Origin: Coniferiporia sulphurascens
Taxonomy: Eukaryota > Basidiomycota > Agaricomycetes > Hymenochaetales > Hymenochaetaceae
Assembly: GCA_002794785.1 (NCBI GenBank)
Contig: NBBA01000020.1
Location: 310,001-374,000, forward strand
Reading direction: 5' to 3'
DNA: 64,000 nt
Each line of letters opens with the position of its first letter. Position 1 is the first letter of the stretch. The position numbers and the translations under genes were made by a program. A model generated the notes under the pieces. That model saw nothing but the letters and a program-made list of their open reading frames with translations, searched no databases and was not told the origin of the DNA. Positions 22,180-33,577 of the stretch are shown here, piece by piece.

Positions 22180-24019
22180 TCAATGGCTCGTCTCAATATT
22201 ACTACCGCTATTGTAAGGCGGACCCAAATCCACCCCATCGCTTATGTCACATGAGGTGAGGACGATCGATGAAACGTGACTCTGTTCACAAGTGACTGTG
22301 TTTCGTAAATTCAAAATGATTTGAGCCGTAATCACACAGTGAAAGGTTCGTTGCAGTCTGTGCAGAAACGTTGTCTGCATTTCTGAAATGGACGTTATTA
22401 ATAAGTTGACTCACTCGACAAGAAGAAAGTAGTAGATAGGCTAAAACATCAGTCAGCCAAAAAGATACCGCGGGATATGCGAAAAGATACGAACAGTCGA
22501 CGATCTGTTTCGGATCCAAATAGCATAGTTTGCTATTGATGAAGCTATTCAACCCAGTTAGACACTTTTATCTAACATTCCAGAACGACTCAAGTACCGA
22601 AAAGAAAGAAGAAATAAAGCGCGCCTAAAAACAACTGTCAGCTTCCGTAACCGGTTTCTGATTAATATCAATACGTACCATCTCTGTAAAACACTGCCAT
22701 AAGCGAGCTTGTGTGTACATTATTGCGCCCTAACTGAGTATCAGCAAATACCGTTTTATGAAAAAGGCTACCGTGCTGACAATGTATGACACCCTTCCAG
22801 AACATTAAGATCACAACAACTATTCTCGGGGTTAAAATCGCATAAGATGGATGATGAAAGAAAAATAAGTACCACACTCAAAGACCATAAAAAGCACGAA
22901 AATCGTGGAAGCTGATCCGCTGTTAAAATGAAAAATCGTACAAGTAGGGAAATCGTCGGGCGAACCTGTATGCGCCGTTAGCCAACTACATCCTGATGCC
23001 TGTCTTGCTGCTTACCGTATACAATGTTGGCCTTGGAGATAGTACTTATTGTTGTAAGTACAAGCGCCTTCTCGAAAACAAAATCATGTTAAAATAATCA
23101 GCGATGGGATAGCGAGGGTGAGCCAAATCCTTACAAGAAACAGGAACCCCAAACAGAAAAGTATACGTCGTGAGTTGTTCCACAATGCAACCACACGAAT
23201 TATCGATATAACTGCAAATTTGAGAGGTTGTTTAGAAGTATGTAAAATATTTTCGCTTAGTCCGTGGTTGTGAGAGGGGGGTGGGGGGTTGAAAGATACC
23301 TTCAGTAATGAAAACAACGCCTAAAGCAGGATCTGGATAAAAATTGGGTATTCTATTTTTCCCGCATATCGAAGTAGAACCTACACAAGTACGCTTTTCC
23401 AAGTTGTTCGCGTTGCTGTCGTTTCGTAGGCCTTGGAGGGGCAAAATAATCGATAAACAAGATACACGCACGTGCGCATCCAAAGTGGAATCAAGCAAGG
23501 CTGTGGGCCATAATGTTAAATTGTTAGTAAAGAACAGAGAGCGAACGATGTTCCGAGTTACTGACTAGTTAGAGCCAGTGCAGAGACAACGAATCCTAAA
23601 TATCTCGTCGAAAGGAATAGTAGTTTTGTGATGCTCCATTTTGAGTGCCAAATAAGGTCAATCTAAACGAAAATTAGCGCATCAGTGCCAGCATAAACGT
23701 CAAGAATGAAGTCAGAAAAACCTCATCGGCGAATGTAATGAGCCAGTCATATATCTGAGATGAAATTTATCAGGACAAGGACAAAATCACATCAGTTGAG
23801 CGAGCTATTCGGTGCTTACCGATAGCCCGGCGGTGGCAACTAAGAAAAATGAACGTTTGCTGAACCCGGCTAGCCATAACATGAAATTCTAACTCACACA
23901 CAACATACTTCGACCGGATAGTATGCGAGTCAGCGCCGTCCCAGTCAGTACTATGGCAAGATCGTGCCCACCTGGATCACTTGTACCTCATCCGCGTAAC
24001 TGAGGATTTCACTCGCCAT
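22180..24019 (-). pseudogene. DUF6533-type membrane protein gene, diverged copy 4
   Basis: Exon 1 reads MASEILSYADEVQVIQ from ATG at 24019 with donor gtgggc. A later exon reads IYDWLITFADEV, followed by IDLIWHSKWSITKLLFLSTR and LGFVVSALALTSQ, then a stop. Further downstream come SLMAVFYRDG and RLQRTFHCVITAQIILNLRN, both family landmarks. Nucleotide identity to the other copies is clearly lower, and the stop in the central exon suggests loss of function. It is the only copy between the chromovirus and the large TIR element, and it has no SMC3 relic next to it. Confidence 0.6.
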
Positions 24020-24105
24020 CTCATTCAATGACAAAGAAGGACGCCTCAGTGAGATGAAAAGAACCCAGGGATACGCACTTTGGATTATTGGGACGACAGC
24101 ATACA

Positions 24106-24116
24106 CTTTATATGCC
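24106..24116 (-). promoter_or_regulatory. TATA box of DUF6533 copy 4
   Basis: The minus strand reads ggcatataaagtg, about 90 nt upstream of the predicted ATG. Confidence 0.5.
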
Positions 24117-24529
24117 AGTTAATCACCCTCCCTCCAGCAACATCCATATTGAAGCGGGCATTGACGTGATCCGCGGATACCGACATTATGGTTGAAACCC
24201 GTAATTGGCAATTTTTTGGCATTTCAATTCACTGTTAGGGCACTGGCACTGAGCATAGTGAAACTCCGGGAGCAAAAAAAGCGCTGAACCGAAGGAGGTA
24301 CCCGCCTCGGGTATCCTGGACCTGGCTGTGCGGATATATCCAAAAAGACAATAATCTATCCATACAGACTCACTACTGTATTCCCGAGGGAAAAATTAGT
24401 TTCTCTTTTGCTCGGGAAGAGGATGTACCGGAGGAGGGGATACCGTCAGGGATATCGGAGAGGGATAATAAGCGAGCCTGAGAGAGCCTTTGAATGGTGA
24501 CAAATAGATAATGACAGGGCCAGCTGCGC

Positions 24530-25161
24530 TGGCAACAGAATGGACCCGGCCCCTTTGTTTTGCATTTTCAGTTGCCACCAATAAAAATGCTCGACAGTTT
24601 GGACCCAGCCCCACCTGGGACCCCGGGGACCCGCTTTGTATGTACACGTGATCTATAAATTGGATATGCAAAAACCAGTTGGCAACACGTGTAAAATCTG
24701 TCTACTGGCTTTGTGACGGTCACAGAGATCGGCACACTTACATTTGGAAATTTCTGTGGCATTAGGCGGGCTACAGATTTATTCTTGCATTTTTCACCAA
24801 GTATTCTGCGGCGCGCACAATTAGGAGGAACTGAGCCGTGGTTGACAAACTTGTAGTACGGCGTGCACACTTTCCCGTTTCCGATGCCGACGCCAGAAAC
24901 TCCAAGGATGCTGTTGCACGGACACTTCGTCTGTGCAACGCCTGGCTATTAAAGATGTGTTTTAAGATTAGATTGGTAATATGCCCGTATGTCACGCTGC
25001 AGTGAGCTGGTAATCTGACTGGCGTATTTCTTTTGGTAGTGAGTGACTTGCCGAAATGCCAAGAAATACACTATGGGGTCCTGGTCATAGCTGATTGGTC
25101 CATCGGCTGGGTCCAAGTCGTAGACGCAAAACAAAGGGGCCGGGTCCATTCTGTTGCCATA
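24530..25161. mobile_element. Short non-autonomous TIR element related to the 12-kb element
   Basis: A perfect 33-nt inverted repeat (24531-24563 against 25126-25158, starting ggcaacagaatggacccggc) bounds 0.63 kb. The right end finishes in gttgccata, like the ends of the large element at 25619-37586. Inside the ends are two motifs shared with the corresponding ends of the large element: left, ttggacccagccccacc; right, ttggacccagccgatgg. No coding capacity is seen, and the left outermost TA and a target duplication are not evident. Confidence 0.7.
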
Positions 25162-25192
25162 GTTCTTTGCATACGATTCCACCTCTTTTTGC

Positions 25193-25605
25193 AGGTCTCG
25201 CGCCGCGATGGTCTATTACTCCTTCTCCCCGCGGTTTTAACTTCCGTCGTTATGGGCTGCGTCGCACCATTCATGACACAACTTATCGGCCAGGCCTTCG
25301 CGGAATTTCCCACTTCAGGTGCGACCACGGCGGATGGAAACAAACACAGGCACTTGCTTGAGTTTGTTGCACTCGCTGTGGCCCGGGGGCGGACACGCTC
25401 AGAAGCATTACGTACGCTCTCTGGATTTCCACCGGTGAACGCAACATCATGCACCTCCGGACGAAGGTCTATGCAGCGGTTAGCGGGCGCGATATGTCGT
25501 GGTTTGACACGAAAATGGGTGCGGAGCGGAGGATGCTGTTGTAAACTCAGTGCAGGTGGTCTTATGGCCAAATTTAATAGGTATGTCGCTTGAAGGGTCA
25601 CTGGA
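25193..25605 (+). pseudogene. STE6/MDR-type ABC transporter gene, left part (decayed)
   Basis: After an acceptor (ctttttgcag) the frame reads VSRRDGLLLLLPAVLTSVVM and GCVAPFMTQLIGQAFAEF, the first membrane part of an ABC exporter. A one-base shift later it continues WISTGERNIMHLRTKVYAAV and SGRDMSWFDTKMGAE, carrying the GERN and WFD motifs typical of P-glycoprotein/STE6 exporters. Another shift leads to GGLMAKFNR at the donor gtatgt. The next exon lies 12 kb away at 37605. Frameshifts show that the gene is dead. Confidence 0.75.
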
Positions 25606-25612
25606 ATAAGAG

Positions 25613-25618
25613 CTAAAC
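25613..25618. repeat. Target-site duplication, left copy (CTAAAC)
   Basis: CTAAAC here and at 37587-37592 flank the TIR element directly. With one copy removed, the host sequence forms a 49-nt intron (gtatgt ... ctaaac ... ttattag). Confidence 0.85.
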
Positions 25619-25644
25619 TATGGCAACAACTTGGCATCAGCTTC
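25619..25644 (+). repeat. Left terminal inverted repeat of the 12-kb element
   Basis: A 26-nt exact match to the reverse complement of 37561-37586. Confidence 0.92.
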
Positions 25645-26405
25645 ACATTTTTCCTTATTTGGGCGCGATGACGGGGTTTGCCGGAAGGTTGGACTCAGCT
25701 CCGCCGTGGACCCCGTGAATCCCTTCGTACGTAACAAGAAAATCATGGATACCAATTAGGTATGTTAGATAGGTCCGCGAAGACACGTATTTGTACTTAA
25801 TTTAGCAAGGGGGCTTATAAGGTATATAGTGTGTTCAACAACATTAATCCTTCTGAACATGGAGGACAATTCTGGGATACAACTGGGGACCTTGTGTGGA
25901 AGAACAAGATTTATGTTATATTCTTTCAGAGTACTAAGTACTAATTACATTATATGAAATCACAATTATACCAAGCCTGCATATAGTACTAGATGTGGAA
26001 TGAATGCAGTACATAATAAAGCATGCTTCCGCCAGGGAAGCTATTATGGTAATTTTGTTATAGAACATGGCATCCTTTACAGTGGGTAAGGAGATCGCCC
26101 TCGTGGGGGGGAGGGGAATGAAATGGTATAGAAAGAGGAGAAAACTTGAAGTCCACTATTAGTTTGAGAATTAATGTCTATAGACTAAATGCTTGAGAAA
26201 AAACTGTCTGGGCTACAAGCCCCCAATCAGTGCAGTGATATGCAACCAAATCCAGAATAAAAAGAAAGGGGAAGCGCAGCAACAACAGCAGCGAAAAAAT
26301 GCATCACTAAGCGACTACGAACTATGAAGTAATTTATGGATGTAGATCTCTCTATTAGCAGCTCCATGCATTGAATCAAGGAATGGTAAAGAAAAAAACA
26401 CTGTT
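25645..26405. other. Left subterminal region of the 12-kb element
   Basis: Contains the subterminal motif ggttggactcagctccgcc at about 25687-25705, similar to 24595-24615. The rest is AT-rich and without a gene I can support. Confidence 0.5.
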
Positions 26406-28918
26406 CTACCTATCCAAAAACTGTTCAGCCATGATTTTAATAGACTTCTGTAGTGGCTTTGATTGCTTTAGCAGCTGCAGAGTCTTCCCCCAACTTGCCT
26501 GGTTTTGAACGTTTGCTTCGCTTTTCCTTATCTTTTCAAGTCTATTGACAAACCACACTTCAGCGGACAAAGACCAAAAACCAGGATTCATTGAGCTATG
26601 TTCCCAAACGTTGCATCTGGGCCACCACGACACATATTCGCACTGCTTGCCATTCCCTGAAGAAAAACGGTAAAAAGAAGGGAATAAGAATATATAATTA
26701 GGAATGAGCTCACTGGTGTACATCTTGTAAACACCGCATATCAGGTCTTCTTCATCCTCGGTGAGTTTGTCATCCCACCAGTCTTGACATTCTTCACCAG
26801 CTGTGTGCGTCTCATATACTACCTCAAGGCGGTCCCCCATTGGACCCGCTAAGACCGCATTGATGGCCTCCTCAAGCCCTATGTGCTCCACAACGAGCCG
26901 CCAGATGATGCCCCCTTTCATTATAGCAGCTTGAATATGAGGATTGCCCTGGACGAAATCAAAGACCTTTTTCGCATATGAAACATAGTCATCTAAGGTA
27001 AGGTCACGCATCTTGTTTCTCCACCCCAGGTCCGTAATGCGCCTTTCCTCGCTGGACGCATTCATTATGGCTGGGGAACTCGTGATCACTGTCCGGAAAC
27101 ATATCCCTTGTAAGACAAGGTAACGACAAATTTCCCATACGTGGTCAACTTCACATCCAAGCCTTAAGCACTGAAGGACGGTGACTGGGTCCATTAGCGC
27201 CATGGACCAACCAAGAGTATGCGTCGACAGCTTCAGTATGTACACGTTAAATGCGATGCAGATTCGCTTGCGACTGTGATGGTCGGTAGTAAGGACTTGA
27301 TGGGAAAGCGTCATAATGCAAACGTTAGAACCACAAAGGTCAGACAACAAATAAATTTTGTTATCCAGGTGTAGGTCGATGAGGTGCTTATAATCATCAC
27401 CAACGGCCCCATTTGAGCTTGCCAGATAGTTAATCAGGACTGTAAGGTTTTCCCGGGCTGAATTTTCCACGTCCTGACCATGTTCGTCACTAATATGAAG
27501 AAGCTTGCAAACCTTCCACCAAGGTGTCTGTGGCATCTTCAATTGTAATGCCTCTATGGCCTGACGATCACATGGACAGGTATAGCCGAACCGCATTCTA
27601 GCTAGCCGTTTGGGGTCATCGAAAACGAGTGACTCTAGCTCGACAGAATCTCTGTCGACTTCAGCCTGCTCACGAATGTCTTTTACGATTTCAGCGGTTT
27701 GTACCAAAGCGAAGGCTTCACCACCATAAACACCGGACTCCAAGATAATACCTGCAGCCCACTTGATGGTGTAGTCATCATCCTCATCGCTCTCCTTGTC
27801 TGACAACAGTGGACCAGCAATCGGCAGAGGGTCGAAAGCGACACATAGATCCCATTCATTATGAAAGCTATTGTAACGTTTTTGGCTGTCCAAATACACT
27901 TCCCATGTTCTTTCAACTTCTGTCCTGCTCACCAGTACTCTCACGAAAATGCCGGTGCGAGGCTCTTCCCATTCGAAAATGCACACGCCTTTCTTCCCCA
28001 GAGGAAGCTTTCATTGTACCTCTCTTTCACGTTGTAAACGAATCGCTTTCCTATCGGAAGCCTCATTCTGCAGTATTTGTTCATTTTCCCTTGCCCTTCT
28101 AATAAAAAATTCTTGCCATGTCTCGCCATCTTGTTGTGAGCTACCAACAGTTGGTACGAGCAACATTTTCCTTTCGCTCTGGGTTCCCTCTGCGGCTTTG
28201 GTGATCAAACCTTCGCCAAGCAACAGTAAAGGCTCGCTCAGTCCCTTGAACCCCCCAGCGCTAAACGCTATTTCTTTGTTGGGAGTTCATATGTCTTCGA
28301 GCTCTTGAGGAGTGGGGCATATTACATTTAACCAGGTGTGCTTTGTGGTATTTACTTGTAAGTCCCATATGAACCAGACAGGGACATCCAGGTCAATAAA
28401 CGTGCAGATGATGTTCAAAAAATGACAGGAGGACAAGCGAACAAATATGCCGTTTCTTGCAACAGTCTTATCCGCAATAGGACTTAGAAGTATATCTTGA
28501 ATCCAAGCCGCAGGAATTTTCCCTGTATCTTGCAGATGGCGGGCCCATATGTCCTCCTCAGGCAACTTCTGTCGGACAGCATAGAGCCTCAGTCGCATAA
28601 TAAGATCTGTCGCGTATGCCATAAGTGGCACGAAAGCGTTGCGAGACTGTTGGGCTGTGTGTCCAGCTTTGACCACATTCGACTGAAATGACGCATAACT
28701 GTAAGTTGACGGCAACCTTGGCTCCTGCATGGTTAGTGGCCAAATGTCAAGCATGGTGTCTGCAAGCTCAGAGACAAGGAATGATATCAACACTTGAAGA
28801 CTAGACTCAAGTGCCTTCCAACTTTCGATAGTGTGCTGCAGAAGGCAAAACCCTTGTGCTCCTCCTCCTTCAATGGGAAACTGTTTTCTGTTAGTAAATT
28901 GATGAAAATCGTGATCGC
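26406..28918 (-). pseudogene. Gene A of the 12-kb element: fungal protein family of unknown function
   Basis: The reading frame continues from about 28918 to 26406 apart from two in-frame TGA codons (28287-28289 and 28011-28013) and an intron at about 26654-26713 (gtgagc ... ttcttcag). Landmarks are MRLRLYAVRQKLPEEDIWAR, then GKIPAAWIQDILLSPIADK, a charged coiled region (FFIRRARENEQILQNEASDR), a central part with CPCDRQAIEAL, and a C-terminal YVSWWPRCNVWEHSSMNPGF with a Trp-rich pattern. I know this pattern from large hypothetical families in Agaricomycetes; no function is assigned. The 5' end is near the AT-rich island and may be incomplete. Confidence 0.6.
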
Positions 28919-28924
28919 CGGATC

Positions 28925-30240
28925 AACAGATTAGCAAGATCGACATGGCAAGACCCGTAAATTTAATCGATACCAGGAACCTGTGCCAATGCTGTAAAGA
29001 TGCAGATCAAGTAGCATGGAAAGCTTTTAATATTGCATGTGCAACAGTAGGACATAATGCAGGATACGACAACTGTCAAATTACATTTGATCATACTACA
29101 AGGGAACAACAAGTGGCAGAAAGGCTAGAAGTAATAATTGAACATAGAGCAACTATGTTCTCATACCAATTGAATAGATATGTAATCAGCGCTTACACAA
29201 GAACCAAGATTTATAATCAGCCACATAATGAATTATGTTATCAAAGGGTGGTTATTACATCAACCAATTATGCAGAAGCGGCACACCAAATAGTACATAC
29301 TATCAATAAACAATTATGAGAACAACTATTTGCATACAAGGCCAACTTCATAGCCAAAGGACACACAACAGTAGATCGAAAGGAACCAAATCAAAGACAG
29401 GAGTTAGTACCAATAGATAAGGAGATTATAATACGATGGTTCAATGATGAACCGTCATATAGAGTCACACCAGGGTATAGCAGGATAACAAACATAAATG
29501 CTATAGGACCTGAAGTGCTCTTTATGCCAATAGATGATAGAACACCAGAACGAACCCCTTTTAACAATATCATGGAAGGAATGACTTAATCTTAGTCTAC
29601 AGTAATAAGTAACAAGCCACAATAAGATAAGATTAAGAAGGCTAGCATAATCGCTGAGCCACACAAATATATCTAAGTGTTTGGCTAAGAATAGCCGATG
29701 GAAGCATGGCAATCAATTGAAGATGTAATTGATGGGAGCCAAGTATAGCGCATTGCACAGTAGAACCAATTAGGAAATAAGGAGAAGCATCATAGATATA
29801 GTAGTATCTGAGAATGGTTAACTTAGGTATTATACTGTATGACTCAATGGAAACTCAGAGAAGGTTCTAGCATAAGATAAAGATAGCATGGTAGGCTGTA
29901 GAACATACTGGAATATATGACTGACTCATAGGAAGTTAAGAATAAGTAAATAGCACATACAGGACTGTACCAGAATATTCCTATGACTTATAAAGCGAGA
30001 GTAGTATGTTGTAGTATCTACCAGAACATAGTAAATAGCATACAACATGTAGGGTATAAAAGCCCAATGTAAAATTGCAGTAAAAAGCAGTTTAATTCAT
30101 CTCTTGTCTCTTACCACCATCATCAGCTCTAACACTCTAGTGAGTGAAGGGTACCAAGCCTACCCTAAACTAACTAGTACTATTGTGTGAATCTGTTATC
30201 ACTTGTTTCTAACCCTTAACCAGGGAGCAAATCTAACACT
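28925..30240 (+). mobile_element. AT-rich island, possible remnant of an LTR retroelement
   Basis: Composition changes abruptly to AT-rich. The right part (about 30007-30238) begins tgttgtag and ends ctaaca, and contains a TATA box (ggtataaaag) followed by a pyrimidine-rich stretch, which looks like an LTR. No target duplication or second LTR is visible and no pol domain is present, so the assignment is weak. It separates the divergent genes A and B and abuts the truncated start of gene B. Confidence 0.35.
28945..29589 (+). pseudogene. Unrecognised AT-rich ORF with one in-frame TGA
   Basis: From ATG at 28945 the frame reads MARPVNLIDTRNLCQCCKDA and continues to TGA at 29317. It then runs on in frame (EQLFAYKANFIAKGHTTVDR) to TAA at 29589, about 214 codons in total. 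Codon use is strongly AT-biased and unlike the neighbours. A Cys-x2-Cys pair lies near the N-terminus. I recognise no family; it could be cargo of the inserted element. Confidence 0.4.
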
Positions 30241-30253
30241 TTTGGCATGCCAA

Positions 30254-31508
30254 AGGTGCTTTTGTTCGCATTGTTGTCACACCACCTGGAAGTCCAGGTC
30301 TTCTTCTCTTATCAATTGTGGCCCAAGGACATGACAACCTTGTTCCTTTTGTCTTCTCCCAACCTGCTGAAATAGACATGGGGGCATTTGCTCGAGATTT
30401 TAAGGACACTTTATGTCTTAATAGGAGTATTACCGACAATCAAAAATGCCTTGATGATATTATCCACCGGTTTGCACCCGGTCTAGGTTCATATATCGAG
30501 CGTAACCTATCACCAAACATTTCCGCTGTATGTCCTACCACTATCGTGTCAAGTCCAAGTCCAAGTCCAAGTCCAAGTCCAAGTCGACAATCATATGCTG
30601 GTGAATCAATTGTGGAGGTAATCCCAGCTAGCCATTGCTTGGAGGAATTCTGGCATTCATTTAAGGCATACCCTAAATGCATGCCCATTAGTTCTGCTGA
30701 ACTTCAATGGGCAAAAGGCAATGAAGACCAACAAATACCATATCAGGAGGAAGCGCTGTCCCGTTGAATGCTCCTCAGTGATGACCTTGGGTCCCCCTCC
30801 CCATTTATATTGCAACGTCTCAATACACAAAGTGGAATGTTCAGTGCAATGGTATCGAGGGGCATCACGTTTAGCTCATCCTTCCTACTGAAATTGGGTA
30901 TGTCTTATCCAATCTATACTGTATTAACAAATGTAATGATAATGATAACATTGGCTCAAGGTCACACATATTTCAATGACTTGGAGGCCTTCCGACAAAA
31001 GATGAAGGGGTTGGGGCAAGGTGCCATGTGCAATCCATCTGCTTATGGGAGCCACTGCATGTACCATTCCCCTGGCAATGCAAGTCAATATTGGCACTTT
31101 GCACAGGCATTCCTGCAGGAGGATGTGTCGGGATTTATAGAGGCTGAACGATGGCTTCGAGGGCAACTTCAGGGATTTGGGAAACTTACCTCTTTACTAT
31201 TCTGCATAGATTTTGTCTACGCAGGATATCTTGAGCACCCTGCAGACAGGGACTTCATACGATCTTTCCTATCCTTGGAGAAAGGAAGTGTGAAGGCTTT
31301 GCGTTTACTAAAGGTCATTCCAAATCATGGAAGGGCAACAGCCATACAAAATATAGAGAAAGTGAGGAGGCTATTTACTGAGATGAAAAACGCCATTTGT
31401 GGACATAATGCCACGGGATCATCGTCTTCAGATATAGTTGCACACTCTTTTGATATCTTTATTTTTGAGCACCTATTGTGCAAGTTTGCGCACTTTCATT
31501 CTAAATGA
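30254..31508 (+). pseudogene. Gene B of the 12-kb element: unknown protein
   Basis: Open from about 30254 (HAKGAFVRIVVTPPGSPGLL) to 31508, apart from one TGA at 30765-30767 in frame. The first part contains VPFVFSQPAEIDMGAFARDF and a Ser-Pro hexanucleotide repeat (SPSPSPSPSPS). The second has an AEL-like helix around FNDLEAFRQKMKGLGQG and YWHFAQAFLQEDVSGFIEAE. I do not recognise the family. The 5' exon(s) appear to be cut off by the AT-rich island: the frame directly upstream has a TAA at the junction. It is convergent with the integrase-like gene. Confidence 0.5.
30550..30588 (+). repeat. Hexanucleotide microsatellite (aagtcc)n in gene B
   Basis: About six tandem aagtcc units encode a Ser-Pro run. 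Copy number is probably variable. Confidence 0.85.
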
Positions 31509-31534
31509 CAAAATTATTGTAATTGGGACAAAAT

Positions 31535-33285
31535 TTAATCATCTTTACCAGTTTCCCAACCTCCATCCTCGTCTTCTCCTGTGTCCTCATCCGAAAAGTC
31601 AACATATGTGTCTGCATACATCCCATCATCCATATCACCCAGACCTTCTCCATCAACATTGGCGTTCTGTTTCCTTTTATTGTACGCTTGCTGTTCTGCA
31701 ACTGCCCGGAGCTCCCTGTAGCCTTGCAAAAGCTCCATTGGTTCTGATGTACCCTCTTCTGCATCTCAGGACAAACTAATCCAGTCTAAATCACTTTGGG
31801 GGTCTTGCACCTCATGTTCATGTCTAAATGCCTGAACCATAGAATTGTATACATTCCAGAAAGAATTGATGTTGACAGCAGGCCGCTGTAAGGCGTTATA
31901 GTGTTGCTCTGCATGCAAATGGAAAGCAGGAGGGACAAGACGAAAGATGGGATGATCTTTGGGTGCCCAGCAGGCTTCTGCGTCCTTCAGTATGTCAGAA
32001 TCTGGTTCAATAAGGATCTGTAGTGGATTAGAACTGAGTCCAAGGGAAATTTGGAGACGCATGCACACCTTAAAGTCATTGTGCTTGATCAGATGGGGGT
32101 GCTGAAAAAGCAGCGAAGGGATTCCTTTCGGCAGGAGTTTTGTCTTTGAAGCATGCCTGGGGGTATTGTTAAAAATCTCAACCCACGAGTCCAGTTGTGC
32201 TTGCATCCATGGTATAGCTAGCCATCGATAGACTAACCTAAAAGAAAAGATTTTAAAAGGATGAAGGCAGATGAAGGGGGCATCCATACTTTTCAATAGG
32301 ATCCTCTGAGTTGTACCAGCCATGGTGGTCGCTGTCCCCCTCTTCAAGCATAGTCTGAAAGCCTGTGGTGGAGTTGCACCTAAAGCTGGACCAAAATATC
32401 TCTGGTTTGATGTTTTGGTGTTTTTGCATCCAGCAGTGCTGAATGGTGTTGGCTAAGTCAGGGTCAAGTGATTGTCTGACGAAAGTCTGTATATTAGCTG
32501 GACCAAAGTTTTCCAACCCCGGATCGCTCTGCATCAGCATAGGAAGGGCTGAGAAAGAATCAGCATTGCGGGCATATGAGCAGGTATGGTAGGCGCACCT
32601 CCCAACTTCTGAACTGCTTCTATGAAAAATCCTCCTGTAAGGCGAGGATTCTTGTTGGTCCACCACACTTTTGCCCATATGACATAACCAGAAAATGGTT
32701 CAACACAAATGTGAAACCACAAATCAAGTTTTCCCATCTTATCGTGCTGATCCATGGTCCACAGTTCATTCACACCCGCACTTATGAACTGCCGTCGTTT
32801 AAACCATCTTGCCTTGCAGTCTTGAACAGCCTGTGGTTCAACCTCACGCAGCAATTCCAAAACTATATCTCTAGTGAATTCAGGTGAGCATATACATCTA
32901 ATGAACATTGGACTAGCATACTCTCTGACCAACTGTCCATGTATAGTTCGCAATCTCTTTTGGATGGATCATGCACCCATGTTGGGGAAGTCTTCTTTGA
33001 TTGCAGCCAGGCTCTCTCTGATGTCCTCTTTAGAAAGTTTCATGGACTTCATTGACAAAACATTGCAGCGCTTTCTATAGTGCTTGATTGTGTTAATGCT
33101 GCCAGAGAACACATGCTATAAGATCAATGCGCAGAGGGCAGAGGGAATCCCAGGACGCACCTGACCCCATACTTCGTCAAGTCTATTCTGTCTCGGATGA
33201 TTGGGAGCATTTTTTGGCTGCTTAGTCCCATGTGAACGTACTTAAGCACCATAGGCCCCAGCACATCGTCTGGCGCTTGAAGGGC
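31535..33285 (-). pseudogene. rva_4-type integrase core gene, candidate transposase
   Basis: An upstream exon reads VLGPMVLKYVHMGLSSQKML. The next reads INTIKHYRKRCNVLSMKSMK, a helix-turn-helix-like region, then FPNMGA and a TGA at 32969-32971. The catalytic part has LWTMDQHDKMG with the first Asp, GYVIWAKVWWTN, then, after a 51-nt intron, LMQSDPGLENFG with the second Asp and HQNIKPEIFWS with the probable Glu. After another short intron come LVYRWLAIPWMQAQLDSWVE and a C-terminal domain. A second TGA at 31766-31768 precedes an acidic tail (DFSDEDTGEDEDGG). This matches the fungal integrase-core (rva_4) family, a DDE-type fold. It is the only recombinase-like gene in the TIR element, hence the proposed transposase. 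The two TGA codons suggest decay. Confidence 0.75.
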
Positions 33286-33577
33286 AGTTTAGTCAAATTA
33301 ATAAAAACCTTTGAGGTATGCAACTAATCACTTATGTGCTGGAAGATATTGATTTCTCCTTGCCTCAGCCATGTGCTGTGGTTGGAGTGCCAGATACTTG
33401 CTCACTCGCAAATGCAGGGCCATCTACCTGCAGTCCGCAAATCTTTCTGAAGTCACGTGGAATGGGGGTTTATAGTTTTAAAAAGGATTTTATTCAAAAT
33501 TTATAAATATAATGCTGTGAAAAACCACTACTTGACCATGGACAAAAAAACACAGCTATTTCTATGCTCCGACAGGA
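33286..33577. other. Spacer between integrase-like and alpha-kinase genes
   Basis: No conserved gene is seen. It probably holds the 3' end of the alpha-kinase transcript and the promoter or first exon of the integrase-like gene. Confidence 0.35.

Noticed and set aside
24396..24671. 91-codon and neighbouring minus-strand ORFs at 24396-25182
   Set aside because: They run across the inverted ends of the short TIR element and show no family motifs, so they are chance frames.
17875..32971. TGA as a reassigned sense codon in the mobile elements
   Set aside because: SMC3 and other host frames use standard stops, the residues expected at the TGA sites fit arginine (CGA), and decay at CpG explains the pattern more simply.
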